Source of the DNA: Clostridia bacterium
Lineage (GTDB): Bacteria; Bacillota_A; Clostridia; UMGS1883
Length of the DNA stretch: 64,000 nt
Assembly: GCA_017467965.1 (NCBI GenBank)
Contig: JAFUJZ010000030.1
Span: forward strand, 27,466-91,465
Direction of reading: 5' to 3'
Shown: positions 17,917 to 26,237 of the stretch, one piece after another
Position numbering within the stretch: position 1 is the stretch's first letter
Layout of the letters: each line of letters begins with the position of its first letter
Program-made: the position numbers and the translations under genes
Notes under the pieces: model-generated
Database searches by the model: none
What the model was told of the DNA's origin: nothing
Seen by the model: the letters and a program-made list of their open reading frames with translations, nothing else

Positions 17917-20892
17917 ATGAAGAAATTTATTAAAAAACTTTCTCTTTTGAAAATTGTTACAATGATTCTTGTTGTGGCAATATTGGTTTCTATCATATCT
18001 TTCCTTCCTCAGCTTCAGCTCAAGTATTCTGATGTTGCCGGAATTGTACAGGAAGGCATCCAGAAGGGTGATTTCCCCAAAATTGACAAGGCTATAAAGA
18101 GCAATGTTCTTGTTGCTCAGAATGGCGGCAGATCACTTTATGTTAACCCCAACACTCTCAATGTAACTGTAGTGGATGACGCAACAGGTACTGTTTGGAC
18201 ATCTATTCCTCAGACAGGTACATTGGAAGACGAAGACAAGGCTCCCATGTTAGTATCTTTCCTTGATGCTACAGGTGCTGTAAACAACTGGGATACATAC
18301 ACACAGTGTATCAGCCTTGATAACACAACAAGAGAACTCGAAGTAGGTGAGGACCGCGCTGATACTTATACAGTATACCAGCTTCCTGACGGCTTCAGAG
18401 CAAAGCTCAATGTTACAAAGGCAGAAGTTACTGACCTTAACCAGTACATGCCCAAGAAGATTTCTATCGACCGTTACAATGAATGCTTCATCGCAAAGAT
18501 TGACGAATTCAAAGCAGGTGCGGTTGCTACTATTAAGGACATTACAGGCGTAGAACTTAAGGCTGACGAAAGTGGCAATTACGATGCTAACATCGATGCT
18601 GAAATTCTCGAAGCTCTTGACGCTGATGAACTTAAGAAGGTTACAAGTGCACAGACAACTTTGGAAGATGCAGTTAAGTATGTAAAGGCTCTTGATATGA
18701 TTTATGATATCGACGCTGAAACAGAAGATCATTATTACAATAAGTACGCAGGTACACCTCCTCTTACTGTAACTAATATCCTTATTGATCTTTCCAAGAA
18801 GGCTCTTTACACAAGAGAAGACCTTATCAATGACTCCAGAGAATTTGACATCACAGACGTTGAATTTGCTCAGCCTGCTGATTTCACAATCATCATGGAC
18901 GTAAAGTTAGTTGACGGTGACCTTGTAGTTCATATTCCTACATATGAAATCAAGAACAATAGTGAAGACCCCGATTATTATACACTTCACAGCATTTCTG
19001 TTTTCCCCAACTTTGGCATCGTAAATGCTGACAGTTATGATGAAGGTTTCATCTTTGTTCCCGATGGTTCCGGTGCTCTTTTCGACATCAACAGCTATGA
19101 CAGCGGTTATGCTGAATATGAACGCCCCATTTACAACAACACATATTTCGATACTCTCTACACAGACAGCGAATATAACGAAGATTTGATGCTTCCCGTA
19201 TTCGGTATGGGTAAGAACGGTAAGACAGCAGTTCCCGTTGCTGCAGCCGAAGAAACAGCCGAAGAAGCAGTTGAAGAACCCGCTGAAGACGCTACAGCAG
19301 TTGTAGAAGAGGAAGAAGATGCTTTGACAGTTGTTGATATTTCTACAACAGAAGATAAAAACACAGGCGTATATACTGGTTTCATGGGTATCATTGAAAG
19401 CGGTGCTGAAACGGCTGCTCTTACAGTTAAGCTTGGCAGCAAGGCTCAGGACGCTTCCAGCCTCAACAAGGTATATCCTACATTTGACGTAATGCAGTAT
19501 TCCAACGTAAAGGTATTTGGTCCTTACAGCACAAACGAAGCTAAGTTCCTTGCTAAGACAGGTTCCTTCGGTATGGATATCAAGGTTCGTTACAAGCTTT
19601 ACACAGAAAACTGCAACTACTACACAATGGCAGCAGATTATAAGGAATATCTCCTTCAGACAAACGAAAATATCAAGGTAGAGTATGATGTGGAAACACC
19701 TGCTCCCGAAGTATATCTCGATGTAATTTCTGCTCTTACAGTTGAAGACAGAATCATGGGTATTCCTTATGACAACACAATTTCCATGACAACATATTCC
19801 GAGCTTAACGATATCCTCAATGACCTCGGTAAGGTTGATACAGTTGTAAGCTACAAGGGTGCTTATAACGGCGGTATTTATAACAAGGTTAACCAGAAGG
19901 CTGACAAGACAAAGGCTAACGGTTCCGAAGATGAATACAAGAAGCTCATGGAAAACCATGGTGACTCTATCTACATGAGCACACCTATCTCTTACGTATA
20001 CAAGGATGACGCAGTATTCAATCCTGAACGTCATGCACTCTTAGGTTTTGATTCTGAACCTGTTAAGGTTTATGACTATGATATTCCTACAGGCAGATTC
20101 AATCTTCACGGCGAAGGCCACTGGATTTTGAGCCCCTATTATCTTCCCGGTGTTGTTGAAACATTCAAGAAGAGCTTAGAGGACAATACAAACCTTGCTT
20201 TGGAAGACCTTGGTAACCTTGTATATGCTCATAACAAGCCCGAAGAAGAAGTTAACCTTTATGAAGGTGAACTTGTTGTCAAGAAAGCTCTTGATAAACT
20301 CTCCGAAGGCGACAGAAAGCTTATTCTTACAAATCCCTTTGCAACACGTATGCTCTATGCTGAATACAGCACAGACATCTCTCGTGAAAGCAGCGACTAC
20401 GGTTTGATAAGACATAACGTTCCTTTCCGTCAGCTTGTTATGAACGGTCTTACAAAGTATACTACACTCACAATTAACGAATCTTCTTCCGGTAAGGCAT
20501 ATTACCTTCTTCAGGCAATTGAATTGGGTAGCAGCCCCAAGTATAAGATTACAGCAAAGAGTGTAGACGACCTTAAGGAAGGCAACTATCATGAGCTCTT
20601 CTCAACAGAGTACAGCCTCATCGCTGCTGACATTAAGGCAATGGCTAAAGAAATCGACGCTGCGTTCGCACAGATTGGTACAAACGAAATTACAGGACAC
20701 AGACTTATCGATGAAAAGGTATATGAAACAACATACGCTACAGGCGTAAAGGTTGTTGTTAACTACAACAAGCTGGATGTTACTACAGAATATGGTGATA
20801 TTCCTGCTGAAGGCTACATCATCATCGCTGCTGAGGAAGCTCCCGATGCTGTTGTAGAAGAAAACGTGGAAGGAGGAGAAGTAGATGGCTAA
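17917..20892 (+). CDS. Large surface protein, DUF5696-like
   Basis: The protein has 991 residues. One N-terminal membrane anchor (about 10-35) precedes a large extracellular part. An early domain (about 55-150: SLYVNPNTLNVTVVDDATGTVW) and a middle beta-rich domain (NFGIVNADSYDEGFIFVPDGSGALFDIN) surround a Glu/Ala/Val-rich linker (about 445-475). The C-terminal half (about 600-950) alternates strands and helices, with phrases such as VVSYKGAYNGGIYN and GEGHWILSPYYLPG that recall a glycosidase-like TIM barrel. I assign it to DUF5696 by order and context; that family has no known activity. A GTG at 17905 overlaps the Yip1 stop, but ATG 17917 after GGAGGTG is favoured. It overlaps the next permease by 8 bp. 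Confidence 0.65.
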   Translation: MKKFIKKLSLLKIVTMILVVAILVSIISFLPQLQLKYSDVAGIVQEGIQKGDFPKIDKAIKSNVLVAQNGGRSLYVNPNTLNVTVVDDATGTVWTSIPQTGTLEDEDKAPMLVSFLDATGAVNNWDTYTQCISLDNTTRELEVGEDRADTYTVYQLPDGFRAKLNVTKAEVTDLNQYMPKKISIDRYNECFIAKIDEFKAGAVATIKDITGVELKADESGNYDANIDAEILEALDADELKKVTSAQTTLEDAVKYVKALDMIYDIDAETEDHYYNKYAGTPPLTVTNILIDLSKKALYTREDLINDSREFDITDVEFAQPADFTIIMDVKLVDGDLVVHIPTYEIKNNSEDPDYYTLHSISVFPNFGIVNADSYDEGFIFVPDGSGALFDINSYDSGYAEYERPIYNNTYFDTLYTDSEYNEDLMLPVFGMGKNGKTAVPVAAAEETAEEAVEEPAEDATAVVEEEEDALTVVDISTTEDKNTGVYTGFMGIIESGAETAALTVKLGSKAQDASSLNKVYPTFDVMQYSNVKVFGPYSTNEAKFLAKTGSFGMDIKVRYKLYTENCNYYTMAADYKEYLLQTNENIKVEYDVETPAPEVYLDVISALTVEDRIMGIPYDNTISMTTYSELNDILNDLGKVDTVVSYKGAYNGGIYNKVNQKADKTKANGSEDEYKKLMENHGDSIYMSTPISYVYKDDAVFNPERHALLGFDSEPVKVYDYDIPTGRFNLHGEGHWILSPYYLPGVVETFKKSLEDNTNLALEDLGNLVYAHNKPEEEVNLYEGELVVKKALDKLSEGDRKLILTNPFATRMLYAEYSTDISRESSDYGLIRHNVPFRQLVMNGLTKYTTLTINESSSGKAYYLLQAIELGSSPKYKITAKSVDDLKEGNYHELFSTEYSLIAADIKAMAKEIDAAFAQIGTNEITGHRLIDEKVYETTYATGVKVVVNYNKLDVTTEYGDIPAEGYIIIAAEEAPDAVVEENVEGGEVDG

Positions 20893-21838
20893 TGCAAATG
20901 TAAAAACAAAGGCTCCCGCAAAGGCAGCAAAGCCCGTTAAGGCTAAAAAGCATATGAAGTTCCAGACTACTCAGAAAATCAACGGTTACGTATTCTTGCT
21001 TCCGTGGATTATCGGTTTCCTTCTTTTCTTCCTTATGCCTATCGTAAACACAATTATTTATTCTTTCAATACTGTAGGTGTTGCTGATGCCGGCGGTATG
21101 GAAATGACTTTCGTAGGCTGGGATAACTACACAGGTTTGTTTAACACAGAGCTTTCTACACAGGGACAGCAGTTCACTCGTGTATTTACTGAAGAAAACT
21201 CAAACATCATCATGAATACTCCTCTTATCGTAGTATTCTCGCTTTTCTCAGCGCTCCTTGTTAACGCAAACTACAAGGGAAGAGATATAGTACGTGTTAT
21301 CTTCTTCCTTCCCATTGTACTTGGTATTTCTATTGTTACAACTCTTGTAACAACAACAGGCGGCGACGTAACAGGTGTTACAGCCGTTGCTACAGAAGAG
21401 TCCGGTTTCATTATGAGACTACTCACTTCTTACACATTCTTGCCTAAGGACGTAATTGGTTTCATTATGGGTGTTGTAGCTGATATTTCATCCATTATCT
21501 CTAAGGCAGGCGTTCAGACACTCCTTTATCTTGCAGCTTTGCAGGGCATCAGCCCCTCATTGTACGAAGTTGCTAAGATTGAAGGTGCAACAACATACGA
21601 AGTGTTCTGGAAGGTTACTTTCCCCATGGTTGGTTCGATTACACTCTTCAACTTTGTATATACATTCGTTGATTTGTTCCTCGACTCTTCCATTGCACAG
21701 GAAGTTTACTCCTTCGCTTTCGAAAAGAACAGTATCGGTGTAGGTAGTGCTCTTTCAATGGTTTACATGCTGGACGTATTGGCAATTCTGGTTGTTATGG
21801 TTCTGATACTTACAAAGGTGGTGAAGATCGGTGAGTAA
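20885..21838 (+). CDS. Sugar-type ABC transporter permease (pair 2, MalF-like)
   Basis: This is the second COG1175-type permease of the operon, with 317 residues. A Lys/Ala-rich tail (1-25) precedes membrane segments beginning GYVFLLPWIIGFLLFFLMP. The EAA loop is PSLYEVAKIEGATTYEVFWKVTFPMV (about 220-245), close to consensus. The ATG lies within the last codons of the DUF5696-like gene (8-bp overlap) after GGAGGAG, which suggests coupled translation and links this permease pair to that surface protein. A longer loop between early spans (TTGGDVTGVTAVATEESG) is unlike pair 1. The ATPase is missing here too. Confidence 0.88.
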   Translation: MANANVKTKAPAKAAKPVKAKKHMKFQTTQKINGYVFLLPWIIGFLLFFLMPIVNTIIYSFNTVGVADAGGMEMTFVGWDNYTGLFNTELSTQGQQFTRVFTEENSNIIMNTPLIVVFSLFSALLVNANYKGRDIVRVIFFLPIVLGISIVTTLVTTTGGDVTGVTAVATEESGFIMRLLTSYTFLPKDVIGFIMGVVADISSIISKAGVQTLLYLAALQGISPSLYEVAKIEGATTYEVFWKVTFPMVGSITLFNFVYTFVDLFLDSSIAQEVYSFAFEKNSIGVGSALSMVYMLDVLAILVVMVLILTKVVKIGE

Positions 21839-22892
21839 TGTTAAAAAGGTTAAAGCCCCCAAGGCTCCTAAAGTAAAAAAGCCCGGCTTTTTCGCTTGGC
21901 TCAAGGCTGCATGGAATGATAATTCCATCACTGATCCCCTCGTATGTAAGAGAACTCTTCAGGGTATAATTTTCAAGGTTTTCGGTATTACACTTATCTT
22001 GGGTATGTGCTTTGCAATCCTTTATCCGATTTTGAAGCTTTTCCCCATGGTATTGAGCGATGTTGAAGACCTCGGTAACCCCGACGTTGTATGGGTACCC
22101 ATTAACTATTCAATCATAAGCTTCCAGGCTGCTATAAGATTGGTGTTTGGTAACTTCTCTACAATGTTCCTTTCACTCCTTTATGCAGCGGTAACAGCTT
22201 TTATTCAGGTTGTTATCTGTGCTATGGCAGGTTACACAATTGGTCGAATCAAGATTCCTTTCAAGGGCTTAATCTTTGGTTTGGTAGTATTCCAGTTCGT
22301 TGTTCCTCCTCAGTCACTTCTTATTTCCCAGTACCTTAACTTCAAGAACTTTGATATTTTAGGTATTTTCCAGTTGACAACAGGCGATACAATCGACCTT
22401 ATCAACAACCCTGTTACACTTTATATGCTCTCACTTCTTGGTCAGGGCTTAAAGCAGAGCTTGTTCATTTACATTTTCTCTTCCTTCTTCCAGGGTCTTC
22501 CCAAGGAATTGGAAGAAGCAGCTCTCATCGACGGTTGCGGCTTCTACAAGACATATCTTAAGATTGCTCTTCCCAACGCTGTACCTTCTATCATGGTTGT
22601 TGCAGTTCTTTCCTTCATCTGGAACTATGGTGACACATACTACACAGGTTACTTCCACCCCGAAGGACCTTACCTTGCAATGAAGCTCAACCAGCAGTTT
22701 GCAGCTACAAACGCAAATACTGTTGTTGACGCAGTTTCCAAGTGGTATGATAAGCCCGCCGCAAGTAGCTTCACATACGATGCTGTTAAGCAGGCAGCTG
22801 TTCTTATCTACCTTATTCCTCTTCTGGTTATTTACTTTATTGTACAGAAGAAGCTTGTTGAAAACTTTGCAGCCAGTGGTATTGTTGGTTAA
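21831..22892 (+). CDS. Sugar-type ABC transporter permease (pair 2, MalG-like)
   Basis: This 353-residue COG0395-type permease closes the operon. It has a Lys/Pro-rich N-terminal tail, about six spans, and the EAA loop PKELEEAALIDGCGFYKTYLKIALPN at about 223-248. It starts with GTG at 21831 inside the end of its partner gene (8-bp overlap) behind GGTGGTGA. Two periplasmic-side insertions, around 75-100 and a long one at about 275-325 (FHPEGPYLAMKLNQQFAATN), make it longer than most MalG proteins. A strong terminator follows 7 nt after the stop. Substrate unknown. Confidence 0.88.
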   Translation: MSNVKKVKAPKAPKVKKPGFFAWLKAAWNDNSITDPLVCKRTLQGIIFKVFGITLILGMCFAILYPILKLFPMVLSDVEDLGNPDVVWVPINYSIISFQAAIRLVFGNFSTMFLSLLYAAVTAFIQVVICAMAGYTIGRIKIPFKGLIFGLVVFQFVVPPQSLLISQYLNFKNFDILGIFQLTTGDTIDLINNPVTLYMLSLLGQGLKQSLFIYIFSSFFQGLPKELEEAALIDGCGFYKTYLKIALPNAVPSIMVVAVLSFIWNYGDTYYTGYFHPEGPYLAMKLNQQFAATNANTVVDAVSKWYDKPAASSFTYDAVKQAAVLIYLIPLLVIYFIVQKKLVENFAASGIVG

Positions 22893-22898
22893 AAACTT

Positions 22899-22932
22899 TA
22901 AAAGACGTCCAAGAAATTGGACGTCTTTTTTG
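22899..22932 (+). terminator. Rho-independent terminator of the 14-kb operon
   Basis: The stem AAAAGACGTCCA pairs with TGGACGTCTTTT across a 6-nt loop and runs into a T tract, directly after the last permease. Confidence 0.9.
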
Positions 22933-22947
22933 TTTTTAACCAACAGC

Positions 22948-23057
22948 AAACCAAATTTCTTTGAAATTTGGTTTATATCGCATCTGAACATAGCGAGGAT
23001 ATATCGCAACCGAATTAAATGAGGTTATATCGCATTTCACGAAGTGAAATATATCGC
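22948..23057. repeat. Intergenic ATATCGC repeat cluster with small hairpins
   Basis: Four copies of ATATCGC occur within about 85 bp (22975, 23000, 23027 and 23051 regions). They are flanked by two palindromes: AAACCAAATTT/AAATTTGGTTT at 22948-22974 and ATTTCAC-GA-GTGAAAT at 23033-23049. The layout resembles short dispersed intergenic repeats of Clostridia. No coding potential is seen. Confidence 0.6.
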
Positions 23058-23064
23058 TTTATTA

Positions 23065-23093
23065 TTGTGAAACAAAAAGATATGTGTTATTAT
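23065..23093 (+). promoter_or_regulatory. Likely sigma-A promoter of the small-gene cluster
   Basis: TTGTGA (23065-23070) and TATTAT (23088-23093) are spaced by 17 bp, about 30 nt upstream of the first small gene. Confidence 0.5.
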
Positions 23094-23125
23094 ATAATTG
23101 TAATCCAATTAAAATGGTGATTGAT

Positions 23126-23419
23126 ATGGCAATGGTACATAAATTTTATTTGTTGAATGATGAGGCTTCGGAAATAGGAGTTCATGACGATATAATATTT
23201 CACCATTTGGAAAGGTTTTTAACTGTAGATACCTTTTGGGGAGGATTTGATAAAAATCCCACGAAAGGACTTGATTATTGTGGATATACATACATTCCGC
23301 CCGAAAGCATTGATGAATTGTTTGAAGCAATCAGAGGTATCCATGAATTTGAAGAGCTTAGAGAGCTTTGCTTGATCGCAAAAAAAGAAAATGCTTGGAT
23401 TGAGCATAGAGGATTATAA
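23126..23419 (+). CDS. Hypothetical protein
   Basis: The protein has 97 residues and I recognise no family. It is soluble, acidic and aromatic-rich (TFWGGFDKNPTKGLDYCGYTYI in the middle, then an amphipathic helix DELFEAIRGIHEFEELREL). Several in-frame ATGs exist; 23126 is chosen because GGTGAT sits a few bases before it and the predicted transcript starts near 23100. The Nudix gene follows 13 nt later, so they are probably one transcript. The compact size and immunity-protein-like composition are noted without a functional claim. Confidence 0.55.
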   Translation: MAMVHKFYLLNDEASEIGVHDDIIFHHLERFLTVDTFWGGFDKNPTKGLDYCGYTYIPPESIDELFEAIRGIHEFEELRELCLIAKKENAWIEHRGL

Positions 23420-23432
23420 AGGAGACAACAAA

Positions 23433-23885
23433 ATGAGCAGATGCGAAAATACAATTCTGACAAATATGTGTATGGTCTATGACAGTGATAGAGTTCTTGT
23501 GCAGGACAGATTAGACCCAAGGTGGAGAGGGATTACTTTTCCCGGTGGTCATGTTGAAAAAGGGGAATCTTTTACCGATAGTGTTGTCCGTGAAGTCTTT
23601 GAAGAAACCGGTCTTATAATTGAAAAACCAAGAATGTGCGGAATAAAAAGCTGGTATACAAAGGAAAACGCACGATATATAGTTTTGTTATATAAAACAG
23701 ACAAATTTTCCGGAGAAATAAAATCTTCCGAAGAGGGAGAGGTATTTTGGTTAGATTTAAAAGATTTGTCAAAAATGAAGCTTGCCAAGGATTTTGAAGA
23801 TATGCTTAAGATTTTTACGGATGATGATTTGAGTGAGTTTTACTATTATGAAGAAAACGGAGAGTGGAAGTATTCGTTAAAATAA
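23433..23885 (+). CDS. Nudix hydrolase (MutT/8-oxo-dGTP diphosphatase-like)
   Basis: This 150-residue protein carries the full Nudix box, GGHVEKGESFTDSVVREV then FEETGLI, with the metal-binding REVFEE residues intact at about residues 37-60. It starts MSRCENTILTNMCMVYD, and the strand RVLVQDRLDPRWRGITFPGG matches MutT-like proteins annotated as 8-oxo-dGTP diphosphatases, which clean oxidised nucleotides. The exact substrate cannot be told. The open frame extends upstream, but ATG 23433 follows AAAGGAG at normal distance. It lies in a run of six small same-strand genes. Confidence 0.85.
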   Translation: MSRCENTILTNMCMVYDSDRVLVQDRLDPRWRGITFPGGHVEKGESFTDSVVREVFEETGLIIEKPRMCGIKSWYTKENARYIVLLYKTDKFSGEIKSSEEGEVFWLDLKDLSKMKLAKDFEDMLKIFTDDDLSEFYYYEENGEWKYSLK

Positions 23886-23898
23886 AGGGGCGATTTTG

Positions 23899-24327
23899 AT
23901 GAGTTTTAAACTTGGGTTACCGATTATAGCTGTTATGGCAATAATTGTGGGAATTATATGTATAATTCAGTGGAGAAACAATAAAAACCGTGAGCATGTG
24001 ATTATAAACGGGCGAATTATTGATTTTTCAAAACGAACAAACAGTAACGGCACATATTTTTATCCGGTATTTGAGTATTTTTATAATGGAAATACATACA
24101 AAAATGAAGGAAAATTTGGTACAGCAACAATAAAAAATGGTAAAAAAGTACCTATGTCAAAATATGAAGAGGGTGACGAAATAGAAGTGTTGGTGTTTTG
24201 CGACGACCCGTCAACGGGAATGATAAATACCAAGGGGAATATTAATCTTTCGCTATATTTTGGACTGGGTGCATTAGCTTTAGGCATATTGCTTGGAGTA
24301 GTTTGGATTTTGATTTGGGGAGTGTGA
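23899..24327 (+). CDS. DUF3592-like two-TM membrane protein
   Basis: This 142-residue protein has one membrane segment at each end (about 5-25 and 113-138) and a beta-rich middle. The middle pattern VIINGRIIDFSKR, PVFEYFYNGNTYKNEG and YEEGDEIEVLVFCDDPS matches the DUF3592 type, in which a small extracytoplasmic beta domain is held between two spans; no function is established. The first possible start is a TTG at 23896; ATG 23899 directly after AAGGGGC with suitable spacing is preferred. It begins 13 nt after the Nudix gene. Confidence 0.7.
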   Translation: MSFKLGLPIIAVMAIIVGIICIIQWRNNKNREHVIINGRIIDFSKRTNSNGTYFYPVFEYFYNGNTYKNEGKFGTATIKNGKKVPMSKYEEGDEIEVLVFCDDPSTGMINTKGNINLSLYFGLGALALGILLGVVWILIWGV

Positions 24328-24331
24328 TGTT

Positions 24332-24808
24332 ATGTTTAGGGAATTAACACGGAAAAAGAAACAGATTACAGACGAAGAATGTATTGAAATATTAAAAAAC
24401 GAAAAGCGTGGTGTTTTGTCGGTATTGGGGGATGATGAGTACCCTTATGGTATGCCAATGAATCACTGGTATAATGATGAAGATGGGAGCATATATTTTC
24501 ATTCGGGGAAAACAGGGCACAGGCACGATGCTATAAAAAAGCACGACAAGGTATCCTTTTGTGTATATAATGAAGGCTACCGTAGCGAGGGCGAGTGGGC
24601 GCTTAATATAAAAAGCGTAATTGTTTTCGGCAGGATTGAAGTTATAGACGATTTGGAAAGAGTGATTGACATAACAAAAAAGCTCAGCTATAAATTTACG
24701 AATGATGATGAATATATTGAAAACGAAATACGACTTTATGCCGATAAAACACAGCTACTAAAGCTTAATATAGAGCATATGTGCGGTAAAATGGTTACAG
24801 AGTCTTGA
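24332..24808 (+). CDS. Pyridoxamine 5'-phosphate oxidase-like flavin-binding protein (NimA group)
   Basis: This 158-residue protein belongs to the split-barrel FMN-binding fold. The N-terminal helix ITDEECIEILKNEKRGVLSVLG, the strand YPYGMPMNHWYNDEDGSIYFHS and HRHDAIKKHDKVSFCVYNEG are the usual landmarks of NimA/PPOX-like proteins, which bind flavin or heme and reduce nitro compounds or unknown substrates. The ATG at 24332 follows the GGGGAGTG in the tail of the DUF3592-like gene. Its partner enzyme and substrate are unknown; the neighbours give no strong hint. Confidence 0.82.
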   Translation: MFRELTRKKKQITDEECIEILKNEKRGVLSVLGDDEYPYGMPMNHWYNDEDGSIYFHSGKTGHRHDAIKKHDKVSFCVYNEGYRSEGEWALNIKSVIVFGRIEVIDDLERVIDITKKLSYKFTNDDEYIENEIRLYADKTQLLKLNIEHMCGKMVTES

Positions 24809-24824
24809 TTGAGGAGAAATTTGA

Positions 24825-25469
24825 ATGAAAATACTTTTGGTATTTTTGAGTGCAGTTATTGTATTGAGCTTGTCAGCCTGCGGTTGCGGAAAGAATGTTG
24901 AAAAAAGTCAAATCGAACCGGCTATAGAACCCGTAACAGAGAACGAAGAGGTGCAAGCATACAGAGAAATGTATGCTCAGGCTAAGGAAAACGGAGATTA
25001 TGTGGGAATGAATAATGCACAGAGTGCACTTAAAAATCAAGATTTTGACTATACGCACGATGGCGTTATAAGCCAATATGATTACGCATATACAAATCCG
25101 GAAGGTAAAGAAATCAAAGGCATGGTTTATTTTTTGGATTTACCGAACGAGTTTTCATTTGCAGAGGCGGAAGAGGTCGCAGATAGACAATCGATTGGTG
25201 AAAATGATTATGTGGTGATTGATTATACGCATCTTAAGGATGCGCGCTTACAGGTGAGAAATTCCTACAGAGCGGATAATTATTATGTAAGAGATTGTAT
25301 TATTGATGTGCTTTTACAATACGACAACGAAAATAATACTCCATGGCAAAGAACAAAGGAAACCATGGAGATTGAATGGTATGTGCATAATCTGTCATAT
25401 GCGGCAGGGTATAAGACGGAAAGAGCCAAGCATGTAGATTTGAATAATGAGGATGAAAACGTATATTAA
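24825..25469 (+). CDS. Lipoprotein of unknown function
   Basis: This is a secreted lipoprotein of 214 residues with lipobox LSAC (Cys19) followed by GCGKN. The mature part has an acidic helix (EEVQAYREMYAQAKENGDY) and a C-terminal alpha/beta region (EFSFAEAEEVADRQSIGENDYVVIDYTHL). I do not recognise a family. ATG 24825 follows GAGGAG. It sits in tandem with another CGCG-type lipoprotein (25486), and both share the short Cys-rich start seen also at 26238 and 33888, which is common to this genome's lipoproteins. Confidence 0.65.
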   Translation: MKILLVFLSAVIVLSLSACGCGKNVEKSQIEPAIEPVTENEEVQAYREMYAQAKENGDYVGMNNAQSALKNQDFDYTHDGVISQYDYAYTNPEGKEIKGMVYFLDLPNEFSFAEAEEVADRQSIGENDYVVIDYTHLKDARLQVRNSYRADNYYVRDCIIDVLLQYDNENNTPWQRTKETMEIEWYVHNLSYAAGYKTERAKHVDLNNEDENVY

Positions 25470-25485
25470 TTAAGGAGATGTTATT

Positions 25486-26100
25486 ATGAAAAAGTTTTTG
25501 GTATGTATGACGACACTTTTGATATTTGTAATCGGTTTATCCGGTTGCGGATGTGATAATACTGATGAAACAACCTCTCCAACAGAGGCTGTGACGGAAC
25601 CAGAGGGCGAAACACTTCCCATTGAGGACGGCTTGAATCTTATTTATTCATCTGGTGCAGGTGCGTGGGAAGCACATATTTATCTTAACGCCGACGGTAC
25701 ATTTACAGGCGGTTATCAGGATATGAACGCAGGCGAAGGCGGAGAAGGGTACGATGCTACGGTTTATCAGAGCGAATTTAAAGGAAAATTCAAGGATATT
25801 AAAATGGTTGAGGATTACGCATTTACAATGACGCTTGAAAATGTGGAAACCGAAAAACCCGAAGGAACAGAGGCTATAGAAGAATGGAACGGACAAGTCG
25901 CGGTACGAGTTGTTAATACTGCACCGTTCGGTATTGCAGGGGGAGAGGAATTTTTATTTTATTTACCCACCGCACCTATAAGCGAACTTAGTGAAGAGTT
26001 TTTGAGCTGGAATCCGGCAAGAGGAGAGAAAACAGAAACACTCGAAAGATACGGACTTTATAATATTGTGACCGATGCAGGCTTTTTCACATATGATTAA
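25486..26100 (+). CDS. Lipoprotein of unknown function
   Basis: This 204-residue lipoprotein has a signal peptide ending LSGC (Cys21), then CGCD and a Thr/Glu-rich linker. The mature domain is beta-rich: GAGAWEAHIYLNADGTFTGG looks like the first hairpin of an eight-strand barrel often seen in small secreted proteins of Clostridia, and FLFYLPTAPISEL is another strand. I do not recognise a named family. ATG 25486 follows AAGGAGAT. It is the last of the six-gene run; the amino-acid importer downstream has its own promoter. Confidence 0.65.
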   Translation: MKKFLVCMTTLLIFVIGLSGCGCDNTDETTSPTEAVTEPEGETLPIEDGLNLIYSSGAGAWEAHIYLNADGTFTGGYQDMNAGEGGEGYDATVYQSEFKGKFKDIKMVEDYAFTMTLENVETEKPEGTEAIEEWNGQVAVRVVNTAPFGIAGGEEFLFYLPTAPISELSEEFLSWNPARGEKTETLERYGLYNIVTDAGFFTYD

Positions 26101-26154
26101 TGCAAAAATATTTCGAAAAATGTATAATTATTCACTGAAACGCGCAAAAACCTA

Positions 26155-26183
26155 TTGACATTATGCGAAAAATGTGGTAAATT
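26155..26183 (+). promoter_or_regulatory. Sigma-A promoter of the amino-acid importer
   Basis: A perfect TTGACA (26155-26160) is 17 bp from TAAATT (26178-26183), about 50 nt upstream of the substrate-binding gene. Confidence 0.7.
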
Positions 26184-26237
26184 TGGATAAGCAAGTAATC
26201 TTGCTATATGTTTATATTTTGAAAGGAAGTAGTTAAA

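Noticed and set aside
18907..20034. Open frame of about 375 codons on the minus strand inside the DUF5696-like gene
   Set aside because: Same reasons: it is a shadow created by biased codon use of the plus-strand gene.
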